NCBI GenBank assembly: GCA_030694465.1
Contig: JAUXYJ010000094.1
Span: 1-64,000 of the forward strand
Source of the DNA: Deltaproteobacteria bacterium
GTDB taxonomy: Bacteria; Myxococcota_A; Polyangia; Polyangiales; Ga0077539
DNA length: 64,000 nucleotides
Direction: 5' to 3'
Program-made: the position numbers and the translations under genes
The notes under the pieces: model-generated
Told to the model about the DNA's origin: nothing
Seen by the model: only the letters and a program-made list of their open reading frames with translations
The model's database searches: none
Shown here: positions 36,392 to 45,491 of the stretch, piece by piece
Layout of the letters: every line of letters starts with the position of its first letter
Numbering within the stretch: position 1 is the first letter of the stretch

Positions 36392-36991
36392 TCAGTCGCG
36401 CGCGGTGGCGTCTCGCATCGCGCCCGCGTCGCTTGGGGCTCCTGCGTCAGAGCCTCCGCTGCGTGAGAGCTCCAAGAGATAGCTCGACAGGCATGACACC
36501 TCGTCGGCGCTAAACGGCATCGAGCCGCGCCCGAGAGGCATCCGCAAGCCACACGAGGGGGTATCCGAGAGCTTGCTGAGCAACACACCGGTGACGGCGT
36601 TGCCGGTGACGGTCACGAGCGAGCGGCTCATGCAGGTGCCCATGCTGGCCTGCACGCCGATGAGACGGGCGCGGAGGTCAGCGCTCTCGAGGTCAAGCCC
36701 CGCGATGCGATCCGCGGTGGTGTGGCAGCCGGCCGTGGCACAGCGGGGCACCAGCAGGTCGCGTTGCACGTCGGTGACCGTGGCGGGGCATGCGCCGGTG
36801 CTTCCGCCCTCTTGCGCGGCGTCGGCGTTGGGGCGTCCGCCCTCGCGCGCGGCGAGAAACATGGCCTCGTCGAGCGTCCCTGGGCAGCCGGTGAGCAGCG
36901 TCAGAGTGAGCGCAAACAGGGACGTAAGCGTAGGGTGGGTCTTGGTAAAGTGTCGCGACACGAGCGCAAATGGGCCACAGAGAGCGGGCAT
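36392..36991 (-). CDS. Lipoprotein with a cytochrome-like CX4CH motif
   Basis: From ATG 36991 the product has 199 residues with lipobox LLTGC. A CATAGCHT motif (CX4CH) follows an LVPR segment, and a region CGLRMPLG lies about 70 residues later. This order (CxxxxCH ... CG.RMP.G) is common in secreted proteins of myxobacteria that are annotated as c-type-cytochrome-like. A Met in RMP could be a distal ligand. Whether haem is bound is unproven. The end is Asp/Ala-rich. It ends one base after the glgA stop, convergent with it. Confidence 0.6.
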   Translation of the reverse strand: MPALCGPFALVSRHFTKTHPTLTSLFALTLTLLTGCPGTLDEAMFLAAREGGRPNADAAQEGGSTGACPATVTDVQRDLLVPRCATAGCHTTADRIAGLDLESADLRARLIGVQASMGTCMSRSLVTVTGNAVTGVLLSKLSDTPSCGLRMPLGRGSMPFSADEVSCLSSYLLELSRSGGSDAGAPSDAGAMRDATARD

Positions 36992-37064
36992 TGCGCAAGC
37001 GTTCGCGCGACATCTCGCATGTTGGCGGTGACAAAGTGGGCGTTGCGATGGCAGAACGTCCCTC

Positions 37065-38273
37065 GTGAAATACCTGCCTGACCGCAACGCTGCACGCCCT
37101 GGAGACGATCCGATCTTTGCGCTCAACAAGAAAGCGCAGGCACGACGTGCGCTTGGGGCACCTGTGATCAACGCGACCGTGGGTGCATTGCTCGAAGACG
37201 ACAGCTCCCTCGCGGTGCTTCCAGCCGTGCTTGAGGCCCTGAGAAATGTACCGGCCCTCAAGGCCTCGGGCTATGCTCCCATCTCGGGAGACCCTGCGTA
37301 TTTGCAGGCCATCGCAAAAGACCTCTTGGGCGATTCATCGCTCGCGTCCATGTACACCGCCGTAGCGACGCCGGGAGGCACGGGTGCGCTCAGACACGCG
37401 CTCAGTGTCTTTACCGAGCGCGGGCAGTCGGTGCTCACCTCGAACTTTTATTGGGGCCCGTACGCGACGATCGCGGACGAACACGAGCGGGTGATTGACA
37501 CCTTCGCGATGTTTGGGTCCGACGGTGGCTTTGATACCGCGGCGTTTGCTGCGGCGATCGAGAAGATGGCCACCGCGCAGGGCCGCGTGCTGGTGTTTCT
37601 CAACGACCCTTGTCACAACCCGACGGGCTACTCGATGAGCGCGGCCGAGTGGGAGCAGGTTCGAGACACGCTGGTCGCCTGCTCGGCGCGGGTGCCGACG
37701 GTGGTCTTGGCCGACGTCGCGTACTTGGCCTTCGCGAAGGATACCAAGGGATTTCTCAGCTATCTTGAGCCTATCGCAGAGAACGGCGTCGTGCTCTTTG
37801 CGTGGTCGGGCTCGAAGGGCTTCGCGCTCTACGGGCAACGCGTGGGTGCGCTCATCGCGTGCACACGTGACGAGAGCGCGCGTGGCGCGATCGGGCGAGC
37901 GATGTCGTATGCGTGTCGCGGGACGTGGAGCAACTGCAACGCGAGCGCGATGGACGCGGTGCGCGCGTGTCTAACGGACCCTGCGATGGACGCACGCGTG
38001 CGCGCAGAGCGTGAGCGATTGCGTGGGCTCTTGGACACGCGAGTCGATGCATTTAACGCAGCGGCGGCGGGCAAGAACCTTCGCTATCCGCGCTACGACG
38101 GGGGCTTCTTTGTGACGTTGTTTTGCGGCGATCCAAAGGGCGCGATGGAGAAGCTTGAGGCGCGTGATGTGTTCGTTGTGCCAGGACCTGGCTCACTGCG
38201 TGTCGCGCTGTGCAGCGTGCCCGCGGCCGAGGTCGATCGCCTCGTGAGCGAGCTCAATGACTGCACCGTGTAG
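37065..38273 (+). CDS. Aromatic/aspartate-type aminotransferase, class I
   Basis: 402 residues. It shows ATPGGTGALRHAL, NDPCHNPTGYS (the NPTG motif), LADVAYLAF and SGSKGFALYGQRVGA (Lys of the PLP Schiff base). The C-terminal substrate loop reads YDGGFFVTLFCG. The fold is fold-type I, subgroup of aromatic or aspartate aminotransferases. GTG 37065 is the only plausible start near the conserved region. An aldehyde dehydrogenase gene follows after 21 nt, so they are probably one operon. No matching pathway genes are seen. Confidence 0.85.
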   Translation: MKYLPDRNAARPGDDPIFALNKKAQARRALGAPVINATVGALLEDDSSLAVLPAVLEALRNVPALKASGYAPISGDPAYLQAIAKDLLGDSSLASMYTAVATPGGTGALRHALSVFTERGQSVLTSNFYWGPYATIADEHERVIDTFAMFGSDGGFDTAAFAAAIEKMATAQGRVLVFLNDPCHNPTGYSMSAAEWEQVRDTLVACSARVPTVVLADVAYLAFAKDTKGFLSYLEPIAENGVVLFAWSGSKGFALYGQRVGALIACTRDESARGAIGRAMSYACRGTWSNCNASAMDAVRACLTDPAMDARVRAERERLRGLLDTRVDAFNAAAAGKNLRYPRYDGGFFVTLFCGDPKGAMEKLEARDVFVVPGPGSLRVALCSVPAAEVDRLVSELNDCTV

Positions 38274-38294
38274 TTGCCGAAGGAGACACAGACG

Positions 38295-39872
38295 ATGGAT
38301 ATTTTAGAGAGCTATTTGTGCGGCGAATGGGTTCGTGGGCACGGCAAGACTGCGGCGCTGGTTGACCCGAGCACCGAAGAGACAGTGGCGCACGCGAGCA
38401 CCGAGGGCTTGGATCTCGCAGCGGCCCGCACGTATGCCATCGACAAGGGCGGCCCTGCGCTGCGTGCGATGAGCTTTGCGCAGCGTGGAGAGCTCTTGCT
38501 CACGCTCTCGCGCGCGGTCCACGCCAAGCGTGACGAGCTGATCGAGTACGGCATGAAGAACGCGGGAAACACGCGCTCGGATGCGAAATTCGACGTCGAC
38601 GGCGCGTCGAGCACGTTGGCGTTTTATGGCGAGCTTGGCCGCACGCTGGGCGACGGAAACTTCTTCGCCGACGGCGACGCGATCCCGCTGGGGCGCAGCT
38701 CGCGTGTGTCGGGACAGCACGTGCTTACGGCGCGGCGTGGCGTGGCGTTGCACATCAACGCGTTTAATTTTCCTGCGTGGGGGCTCGCGGAGAAAGCTGC
38801 GTGCGCGTGGCTCGCGGGCGTCCCGGTGATGTCCAAGCCCGCGACCGCGACGTGCCTTATGACCGTGCATTTGGTCAAAGCGATGGTCGAGACGGGCGCG
38901 CTCGGAGACGGCGTGTTGCAGCTCATTACGGGCTCGACGGGCACACTGGTCGAGCAGCTTGGTCCTCAGGATGTTCTGGCGTTTACGGGCTCGGGCAACA
39001 CGGGTGCGACCCTGCGCGCGAGTAAAAGCGTCCTGACGAACTCGGTGCGGGTCAACGTCGAGGCCGACAGCCTGAACTGTGCGATCTTGGGGCGCGACGT
39101 CGAGCGGGGCAGCGAGACCTATCAGCTCTTTGTCGCGGACGCGGCGCGGGACATCACGCAGAAGAGCGGGCAAAAATGCACGGCGATTCGCAGGATCTTT
39201 GTGCCCGCCGAGCGCGTCGACGAGGTCTGCGAGGACATCATGGAGCGCTTGAGCGCGGCGGTCGTAGGCTCTCCGTTTGCAGAGGGAGTGACCGTGGGGC
39301 CCGTGGCGACGGCTTCGCAGCTGCGTGATGTGCGCGAGGGCATCGCGGTGCTTGAGCGCTCGGGCGCGAAGGTGCTCTGCGGTGGCGCGGGCGCGATCGC
39401 GGGCAAGGGCGCACCGGAGGGCAAGGGCTACTTTGTCGCTCCGACGCTGATGCTCGCGGCGGACGCGCACAAGGCCGACGCGGTCCACGCGCATGAGGTC
39501 TTTGGGCCCGTGAGCACGGTGCTGGCGTACCGCAGCGACGAGGAGTGTGTGGCGCTGGTGGCGCGCGCCGGTGGGGGACTTGTCTCGACGCTCTACACCG
39601 ACGATCGCGCGATCACGGTGTCCATCGGGCTGGGCATCGCGGCCTACCATGGCCGAGTGTGCGTCGCGAACGGGCGCATGGGCAGCGGCTGGTTGGGTCC
39701 AGGTACGGTGCTGCCGGGACTCTTGCACGGCGGCCCCGGACGCGCGGGTGGAGGCGAAGAGCTCGGCGGAATGCGCGGGCTGAACGCGTATCTTCAGCGC
39801 ACGGCGTTGCAGGGCTTTGGCCCGCTGATTGAGCACGCGGTCGCAGGTGCCAAGCGGCTGCCTGCGCTGTAG
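38295..39872 (+). CDS. Aldehyde dehydrogenase of the PaaZ/BoxD type
   Basis: 525 residues. ATG 38295 has AAGGAG 9 nt before it. The sequence follows the aldehyde dehydrogenase half of PaaZ closely: INAFNFPAWG, KPATATCL, FTGSGNTG, VNVEADSLNC (catalytic Glu), GQKCTAIRRI (catalytic Cys), HEVFGPVS and LLHGGPGRAGGGEELGG. The MaoC-like hydratase half of PaaZ is absent. The family oxidises semialdehydes of CoA-bound ring-cleavage products (phenylacetate or benzoate routes). BoxD has the same single-domain form. No paa or box genes are visible here. Confidence 0.8.
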   Translation: MDILESYLCGEWVRGHGKTAALVDPSTEETVAHASTEGLDLAAARTYAIDKGGPALRAMSFAQRGELLLTLSRAVHAKRDELIEYGMKNAGNTRSDAKFDVDGASSTLAFYGELGRTLGDGNFFADGDAIPLGRSSRVSGQHVLTARRGVALHINAFNFPAWGLAEKAACAWLAGVPVMSKPATATCLMTVHLVKAMVETGALGDGVLQLITGSTGTLVEQLGPQDVLAFTGSGNTGATLRASKSVLTNSVRVNVEADSLNCAILGRDVERGSETYQLFVADAARDITQKSGQKCTAIRRIFVPAERVDEVCEDIMERLSAAVVGSPFAEGVTVGPVATASQLRDVREGIAVLERSGAKVLCGGAGAIAGKGAPEGKGYFVAPTLMLAADAHKADAVHAHEVFGPVSTVLAYRSDEECVALVARAGGGLVSTLYTDDRAITVSIGLGIAAYHGRVCVANGRMGSGWLGPGTVLPGLLHGGPGRAGGGEELGGMRGLNAYLQRTALQGFGPLIEHAVAGAKRLPAL

Positions 39873-39880
39873 AGGTTAAG

Positions 39881-39922
39881 ACCCGGCGACGTCGCCGGGT
39901 GTGTAGGGCGGCGACGTCGCCG
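39881..39922. repeat. Two palindromes between convergent genes
   Basis: ACCCGGCGACGTCGCCGGGT (39881-39900) and CGGCGACGTCGCCG (39909-39922) fill the 55 nt between the stops at 39872 and 39928. Either can fold as a GC-rich hairpin. They share the core seen at 16551. A bidirectional terminator is a reasonable reading, but no U-tract is present. Confidence 0.7.
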
Positions 39923-39927
39923 GGGAC

Positions 39928-40722
39928 TTAGGGCACGCCGTACATCTGGACGTCTTCTTCGGTCCAGTCGGGGTCACGGCCTTCGATGAAGCCACGGACG
40001 CGCAGGTCGTGGTGCTCTTGAATTTGCTTCGGGGTCCCCTGGCCCAGCACGAGGCCTTCGCTGATCACGAGCACGCGGTCGGCCTCGTCGAAGGCGAGCT
40101 TCATGTCGTGGGTGACCATCACGCTGGTGATTTTTGTCTCGTGTGCGAGGTTGCGGATGAGCTGTCCGACGCGGGTGGTGCTGATGGGGTCGAGGCCCAT
40201 GGTGGGTTCGTCGTAGAGGACGACTTCGGGCTGCACAGCGACGGTGCGCGCGATGCCGACGCGCTTTTTCATTCCGCCCGAGAGGGCGGAGGGCAAGAGG
40301 TCTTCGATGCCTAGGAGCGAGACGGCTTCGAGTGCCGAGCGCACGCGTTGCTGCTTTTGCTCTTCGGGCATGGTCTTGGCGTAGTGCTCGCGCAGCCCAT
40401 AGACCACGTTGTCACGCACGCTCATCGAGTCGAAGAGTGCGCCGTACTGAAAGACCATGCCCACGCGACGTCGCAGCTCGATTTTGTCTGCAAGCGCCAG
40501 CGAATTTACAGCGCGTCCTTCAAAGAGGATCTCGCCAGCGTCGGGCAGGACGAGGCCGATCATCATCTTGAGGAGCAGTGATTTTCCGCACCCCGAGGGG
40601 CCAAGGAGCGCGAGGACTTCACCTTTGTACACGTCGAACGAGATGTCCCGCAGGACGTGTTCAGCGCCAAAGCCTTTGCGCACATTGCGGAGCGAAAAGA
40701 GGGGCTGTCTGTCCTCGCTCAT
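39928..40722 (-). CDS. ABC transporter ATPase, MlaF-like
   Basis: 264 residues. Walker A is GPSGCGKSLLLKM, signature LSGGMKKRVGIART, Walker B VVLYDEPTMGLD. VGMVFQYGALFDSMSV after the Q-loop is a hallmark of MlaF/Mkl proteins, which drive phospholipid transport between membranes. The permease MlaE and the MCE protein MlaD are not in the window next to it. It overlaps the previous gene by 4 nt. Confidence 0.85.
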   Translation of the reverse strand: MSEDRQPLFSLRNVRKGFGAEHVLRDISFDVYKGEVLALLGPSGCGKSLLLKMMIGLVLPDAGEILFEGRAVNSLALADKIELRRRVGMVFQYGALFDSMSVRDNVVYGLREHYAKTMPEEQKQQRVRSALEAVSLLGIEDLLPSALSGGMKKRVGIARTVAVQPEVVLYDEPTMGLDPISTTRVGQLIRNLAHETKITSVMVTHDMKLAFDEADRVLVISEGLVLGQGTPKQIQEHHDLRVRGFIEGRDPDWTEEDVQMYGVP

Positions 40723-41969
40723 GGTGCGCTCTCTAGCGTGCGCATCACGTCACGCACTGCCTGGACCAGTGTTGGCACTTCGCGCATCGCGTTGGGCCAG
40801 TGCGGCGAGATGCGTAGAAATCCATCGGGCATGGCGGTCGCGATGTGCTCTCGGAGCAGCCCACGATGCAGCGCCTCGAGTGAAATGTGTTGGGGCGGAC
40901 GAAGGCAGAGAGAGCCCGATTGCAGGTCGCGGTCTGTGCTGCGCATCGAGTGAAATCCTAGCGCAGTAAGCTGTGGCTCAAGCGCGTCGAGGTACTGCGT
41001 TGTGTGAGCAAAAATACGGTCAATCGTAAGGTCTTCGAGCAGTTTCACCGAGGCCTCGAGCGCAGCGAGCGAGGGCGTCGGGAGGTTGCCTCCCTCGATA
41101 AAATCGGTGCGCGCGCGGATGGGTCGGTCGTATCGAAGATGCCCAGCGCCCTCGAGCAAAAACCGTACGGGCTCTTCGTGAGAGAGCCAGCCCGCGACCC
41201 TCGGGACGAGCTTCGCGATCTTGTCTGGGTGCACGTAGACAAAGCCCGCGCCTTCGGTGCCCATGAGCCACTTGTGCGAGCCGCACGCGAGATAATCCAC
41301 AGCGAGCGCGCGGAGGTTTAGCGGGATGATCCCGCAGGCCTGCACGGCGTCGACGAAGAGCTCTCCGCCGTAGCGATGGACCAACGCGGCCATCGCCTCA
41401 AGGGGCATGCGGAGGCCGGTCTGAAACTGCACTGCGCTCACTGCGACGAGGCGCACACCCTTCGAGAGCGCGCGCTCAAGCGCGTCGAGGCCCTCTTGCG
41501 CAGAGCGCGCAAAGGGCTCAAGCGAGAGCATCTCGAGCTCAAGCGAGAAGGTCTTCGCGGCGCTCTGCCAGGGCGTCACATTGGCAGGAAATTCGCCGGC
41601 AAAAACGACTACACGGTCCCCTGGTTTCCATGCCACGGACAGCGCAATGTCGATCACGCCTTGGGTCGTGTTGCTCGTGAACCCGAGGTCCTCTGAGTCG
41701 ACGCAGAGCATGCGTGCGAGTCGCTGTCGCAGGCTCGTGCGCTGGTCGTTGTACGTTGGCCAGGCAGCAAACGCGCGCGCGGCGTAGTCCTCGCCCACGT
41801 CGGTGAGCGCTTGGACCACGGGGCGCGAGGGTGGCGAGATTCCCGCGTGGTTCGCGTAGATCTCGTAGCGCAGCGTCGAAAAGAGTCTGCGGTCACCGAG
41901 GATGGGGCCCATGGGCGCAGGGCGAGCTGGGTCGCGTGATTGCATCGGCGAGCGCAGTGGTAGCAGCAA
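40719..41969 (-). CDS. Class V aminotransferase-fold (cysteine desulfurase-like) enzyme
   Basis: Up to 416 residues, with later starts at 41945 and 41912. The core shows YANHAGISPPS, FTSNTTQGVIDIAL, AVSAVQFQTGL, FVDAVQACG and the PLP-Lys motif GSHKWLMGTEGAGFVYV. Ends with PHWPNAMREV. This is the NifS/isopenicillin-epimerase-like branch. A catalytic Cys loop is not evident, so cysteine desulfurase activity is unsure. It lies in an operon with two unknown proteins upstream and the MlaF-like gene downstream. Confidence 0.8.
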   Translation of the reverse strand: MLLPLRSPMQSRDPARPAPMGPILGDRRLFSTLRYEIYANHAGISPPSRPVVQALTDVGEDYAARAFAAWPTYNDQRTSLRQRLARMLCVDSEDLGFTSNTTQGVIDIALSVAWKPGDRVVVFAGEFPANVTPWQSAAKTFSLELEMLSLEPFARSAQEGLDALERALSKGVRLVAVSAVQFQTGLRMPLEAMAALVHRYGGELFVDAVQACGIIPLNLRALAVDYLACGSHKWLMGTEGAGFVYVHPDKIAKLVPRVAGWLSHEEPVRFLLEGAGHLRYDRPIRARTDFIEGGNLPTPSLAALEASVKLLEDLTIDRIFAHTTQYLDALEPQLTALGFHSMRSTDRDLQSGSLCLRPPQHISLEALHRGLLREHIATAMPDGFLRISPHWPNAMREVPTLVQAVRDVMRTLESAP

Positions 41970-41987
41970 ACGGGCTGCGCGCGTGGC

Positions 41988-42857
41988 TCACACTGGGCGG
42001 AGGCGCCGCAGCGGGGTCACTTTGCCGCCCGAGTGCATGGGGTCTCGCGGAGGCAACGCGAGGACCAAGCGCTCGATCAACGGGAGCATTTTGAGCAGGG
42101 CGCTCTCGACGTGAAGCGCAGAGGGCGCACCATCGAAGAGCAACACGAGGCGATAGATGTTCGCAAAGGGGCGCACGATGATCCAGAGGTCCTGCGGTGC
42201 CTCTGCGCCGCTCTCCATCGCGCGTGCTGCTGCGATGGTGCGAGCTACCCGCAGTCGCATCGCGTCCGATGCGCGCAGACCGAGCGAGCGAGCCCACACG
42301 ACCGAGCGGTGGTGCGTGTGTTCGCTGAGTGTATCGAGGCTCCGGCGACGTAGCCGGTCACGCACGCTCGCGTCGTCCAAGAGCACGAGATCCGCCAGGC
42401 TCTCGCCAATGGATGCGAGCGACGCGGCGGTGCGAGAGAGCACGCTCGCGTCGTCGACGGAGAGGCCATCGCGCGGGATCTCGGAGCTTCCCCAGACCTC
42501 GGGAGACGCGTGATCAATCACCACGGCTTCTTCGGCGCGCGCTCTGCGGGCGAGCAGCCCGAGGGCCTCGTCCAGTGGGGCCTGTGCGGCAGAGACCGCG
42601 CGGAGCGTCGGGAGCTCTTCTTCTTGGATTTTTGGCGAGAAACTCTCGACCAATAAGCGCAATCGCTCTTGCTGTCGCTCATAGACTGGCGCGTCGAGCG
42701 CGTGGTCGAAGCAGACCACAACGCGCGCCCACGAAGAGAGCGGCTGAGAGACGCAGTGGGGGTCGTCAGGCGCTCTGCCGCCGAGCATAATGAACGCGTC
42801 TCGACCGCCGAGTTCATGACGAGCGAGCTCGACAAAGCGCAGGAGGTTTTCGCTCAT
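41988..42857 (-). CDS. Unknown soluble protein with a Roadblock-like tail
   Basis: 289 residues from ATG 42857, which has GGAG 5 nt before it. No signal peptide. The middle contains EEAVVIDHASPEVWGSS and the end FANIYRLVLLFDGAPSALHVESALLKMLPLIERLVLALPPRDP. That combination suggests a Roadblock/LC7-type or GAF-type regulator, but the match is weak. It starts on the ATGA overlap with the lipoprotein gene and ends 18 nt before the aminotransferase gene. Confidence 0.5.
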   Translation of the reverse strand: MSENLLRFVELARHELGGRDAFIMLGGRAPDDPHCVSQPLSSWARVVVCFDHALDAPVYERQQERLRLLVESFSPKIQEEELPTLRAVSAAQAPLDEALGLLARRARAEEAVVIDHASPEVWGSSEIPRDGLSVDDASVLSRTAASLASIGESLADLVLLDDASVRDRLRRRSLDTLSEHTHHRSVVWARSLGLRASDAMRLRVARTIAAARAMESGAEAPQDLWIIVRPFANIYRLVLLFDGAPSALHVESALLKMLPLIERLVLALPPRDPMHSGGKVTPLRRLRPV

Positions 42858-43774
42858 GGCTCTCCCCATTGGGTCATACAAAAGCCGTAATGGCATCGAA
42901 GCGGTGCGGTGTTTTCATGGGGCTGCGCGAGGTGCGCAGTGGGGTCCGAAGCGAGCATTTCGCGAGTGAAATTGCGGGCGATTGCACGCACGCTTTGGTT
43001 CGGTTGTGCGACGGCGACGCACTGGTCGTCGCGCTCGCAGGCAGACCACGTGGGATGGTCCAGCGGCTCTGCAGAGCACTCGTCGTTGAGACAGCGCGCG
43101 CGTGCCGGGACACCTTGCGGAGAGGCGCAGCGAACGCGGCTCATGCGGGCGCGCATCGCACGCGCGATGGACTCGGCGTGGAGCCTGTGAACGGGCGCTG
43201 GGTACTCGCAGCTCCCGGTGACAAAGCGGCATTCGTCATCGCGCTCGCAGCGTCTCGACGGGTCACGTGGGCGACCGTTGCTCGGAACAAAAACGCGATA
43301 TCTCGCCGAAAATCCAGCGTCATCACTGGGTGACGGGACCGGGCTCACGGCACCTCTGCGAGCCGCGTCTTCGAGACACGCGACCAGACCTTCGCGTGTG
43401 ATCCCGTGGGTCTGGGCTTGCGCGGACGCGTGTGCTCCTGTGGCATCTACCATCACACGCAGGACAAACTCGCTGCGTTCGGGGACGGTCAGCGCGCACG
43501 CGCGGAGGTAGGGCGTGAGCATTCGAGCGCTGCGAAGTGCGGCATCGGGGCTCAGCGCGCCGCTCACTTCGGGCGAGCCTACGAGCTCAAGGTCCACCGC
43601 GCGGGGTGGCTGTACAGCCTGCGGCGGGCCTGCCTCGGCTGACTCGCTTGCGTCGAGCGAGACGCGGTCAGGCGGGCGCGTGGTGTCTTGGGGAGACGGC
43701 GTACGGCAGGCGGCCCACAGCGTCGCTGAGAACAGCCAACAGAGAGACAGCGTTCGCACAGGGGGGCAGCTCAT
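42854..43774 (-). CDS. Putative lipoprotein with an AgmX-like C-terminal-type domain
   Basis: 306 residues. Signal region ends LFSATLWAAC. The central part (residues about 80-160, ARMLTPYLRACALTVPERSEFVLRVMVDATGA) resembles the TonB-like domain of AgmX-type proteins. Cys-rich segments follow (CERDDECRFVTGSCEYP and CERDDQCVA), two similar CERDD repeats each with neighbouring Cys. It is the first gene of the operon that ends in the MlaF-like ATPase gene. Confidence 0.55.
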   Translation of the reverse strand: MSCPPVRTLSLCWLFSATLWAACRTPSPQDTTRPPDRVSLDASESAEAGPPQAVQPPRAVDLELVGSPEVSGALSPDAALRSARMLTPYLRACALTVPERSEFVLRVMVDATGAHASAQAQTHGITREGLVACLEDAARRGAVSPVPSPSDDAGFSARYRVFVPSNGRPRDPSRRCERDDECRFVTGSCEYPAPVHRLHAESIARAMRARMSRVRCASPQGVPARARCLNDECSAEPLDHPTWSACERDDQCVAVAQPNQSVRAIARNFTREMLASDPTAHLAQPHENTAPLRCHYGFCMTQWGEP

Positions 43775-43816
43775 CGCGAGGGGGGAATAAACGTAGGGAA
43801 GCGATTGAGATTTGGG

Positions 43817-44326
43817 TCAAAAGCCAGAGCGTTCGCGCGGAGCTTGTGTCGGCGAGAGCAAGCGCAGGACGTCCATGGAGGTGATCACTCCGGAGAGCTT
43901 TCCGTTTTCGAGCACGACGAGGCGGTGGACGTGGTGCTTGGTCATGCGCTCGATGGCGTCACGCAGGGTGGCCTTGGCGTCGATCGAGATCACCTCTCGG
44001 GTCATCAGGTCTGCGACGATGCCAGGGCTTGGGTGCTCGGTGGCGGCGACGTTGTCTTTGACTACGAGCTCACCGTGCAAGACCAAGAAGTACACAGAGT
44101 CACCGACCTCGCGTGATCGCTGGTCGCGGCGATTGAGCAGGTCGGTCTGCGAGATCACTCCGACGCACTGACAGTCGCCGTTTACCACGGGAGCTCCGGT
44201 GATATGTTGCTCAGCGAAGAGCTTGGTCGCTGCATCGAGGCTCGTGCTGGGCGTGAGCGTCGTCACCGCGTGCATCATGCAGTCACGAAGCGTGTTTGCG
44301 AGGGCGAGGTTTGCGTCGAGGTTCAT
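43817..44326 (-). CDS. CBS-domain pair protein
   Basis: 169 residues from ATG 44326. Two CBS motifs: TLTPSTSLDAATKLFAEQHITGAPVVN...VGVISQTDLL, and REVISIDAKATLRDAIERMTKHHVHRLVVLENGKLSGVITSMDVLRLL. Such pairs bind adenine nucleotides and act as sensors. It is the last gene on the minus strand after the kinase operon, 67 nt after the preceding gene. Confidence 0.85.
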   Translation of the reverse strand: MNLDANLALANTLRDCMMHAVTTLTPSTSLDAATKLFAEQHITGAPVVNGDCQCVGVISQTDLLNRRDQRSREVGDSVYFLVLHGELVVKDNVAATEHPSPGIVADLMTREVISIDAKATLRDAIERMTKHHVHRLVVLENGKLSGVITSMDVLRLLSPTQAPRERSGF

Positions 44327-44393
44327 GGCGACGCCACCATGCCTCACACTGCACGCGTAGAACAAGTGTGCGTGCGCCAAGATACCTTAGGGG

Positions 44394-45491
44394 CTAGCGC
44401 GCCGCCGAATTTGCGCGACGGGCCGACGCGCCGACAGGCGCCGCAGGCTGCACCGCGCGAGCGATCACTTCGAGCATCGCGCCAATGCGTGTCATCGCGT
44501 CTGCGTTGTCTCGTTGAAACACGGCGCTCACGATGAGCGACGCGTTGGGCCAGGGCTGAGCGCAGTAGACTTCGCGCAAGCGGTCTCCGTTGTGGACCCT
44601 GCGAATTCGCGCGCCAAACAGCGCAGGAACATAACCTGGGCGGTCGGTGCGTTCGCCCTCGCTGACGAGCCAGGGGCGCAACGCAGACCACGCCTCGGCG
44701 CAGCGTCCTGGGCGGCGGCCGACGGTGAGCGTGGCGCCGCTGGGCTCTGAAGCGCGAGCGCTGACCGCGTCGCTTGGAAGCGGAAACCCAGTGGCTTCGC
44801 CGGCAAAGAGCCAAGGGCCTTCGTCGTCGAAGTGCGCGAGATCGATCTGGCTGCTGTCGAGTCGAAGCGCGTACGGCGTGCGAGCAGGGCGCGAGGTGAG
44901 CGCCTCGGCCATACGAGCGGCCATTCGGTGCGTGTCTGAGAGCGTGGCGGTCGAGCGTGTCTGGGCCATCGCGCTCACGATCCAAGCGCTCGCTCCGCCC
45001 TCGACGCAGCCGTACTCGAGCTCGTAGCCACCGGCGCGCATTTGAAACACGAGATCTGGGTTAAAGACTGCTGCCCGGAGCGCGGTCGCGGGCTCTGCGC
45101 GCAGCGAGAACGTGACGCGTTGTGAGCGCGCTTCGGCACCGAGCGCTGCGGGACAGCTCTGCATCGCGCGCTGCTCAAACGACACTGCGAGCTGACCGTC
45201 CTCGACCGTCGCGATGACGCTCAACAAGCCTGCGCGGCTGCGTGTGATCACCGTCCACCGGCGCCGGTCACCCGGGTCTTGCACGAGCACATCGAGCGCG
45301 GGGATGCGTCTGGGCCACGTCAGCGCGGGCGTGGTCTCGGGCAGCGCGAGGGCGGCGGGAGGCTGCGCGACGGCGACCCCCACCTGCGGCGCGCCTGCGT
45401 CGGGTGACGACTGCGCGAGGGCGAAGTCAGCCGAGAGCGAGACCATCAGAGCGACCGAAATCGCTGCAAATTTGCTAGCTAATTTAGCCAC
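44394..45491 (-). CDS. Exported protein of unknown function
   Basis: GTG 45491 gives a signal peptide MAKLASKFAAISVALMVSL and a mature protein of about 340 residues; earlier starts at 45503 or 45506 are possible. It overlaps the kinase gene by 8 nt. The mature part has scattered Cys, an R/E-rich beta region and the end FQRDNADAMTRIGAMLEVIARA. No family recognised. Position in the kinase operon suggests a linked envelope role. Confidence 0.5.
   Translation of the reverse strand: MAKLASKFAAISVALMVSLSADFALAQSSPDAGAPQVGVAVAQPPAALALPETTPALTWPRRIPALDVLVQDPGDRRRWTVITRSRAGLLSVIATVEDGQLAVSFEQRAMQSCPAALGAEARSQRVTFSLRAEPATALRAAVFNPDLVFQMRAGGYELEYGCVEGGASAWIVSAMAQTRSTATLSDTHRMAARMAEALTSRPARTPYALRLDSSQIDLAHFDDEGPWLFAGEATGFPLPSDAVSARASEPSGATLTVGRRPGRCAEAWSALRPWLVSEGERTDRPGYVPALFGARIRRVHNGDRLREVYCAQPWPNASLIVSAVFQRDNADAMTRIGAMLEVIARAVQPAAPVGASARRANSAAR

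Noticed and set aside
38304..39836. A minus-strand open frame of 510 codons opposite the aldehyde dehydrogenase
   Set aside because: Typical antisense shadow in high-GC sequence; Arg/His-rich with no motifs, whereas the plus strand matches PaaZ throughout.
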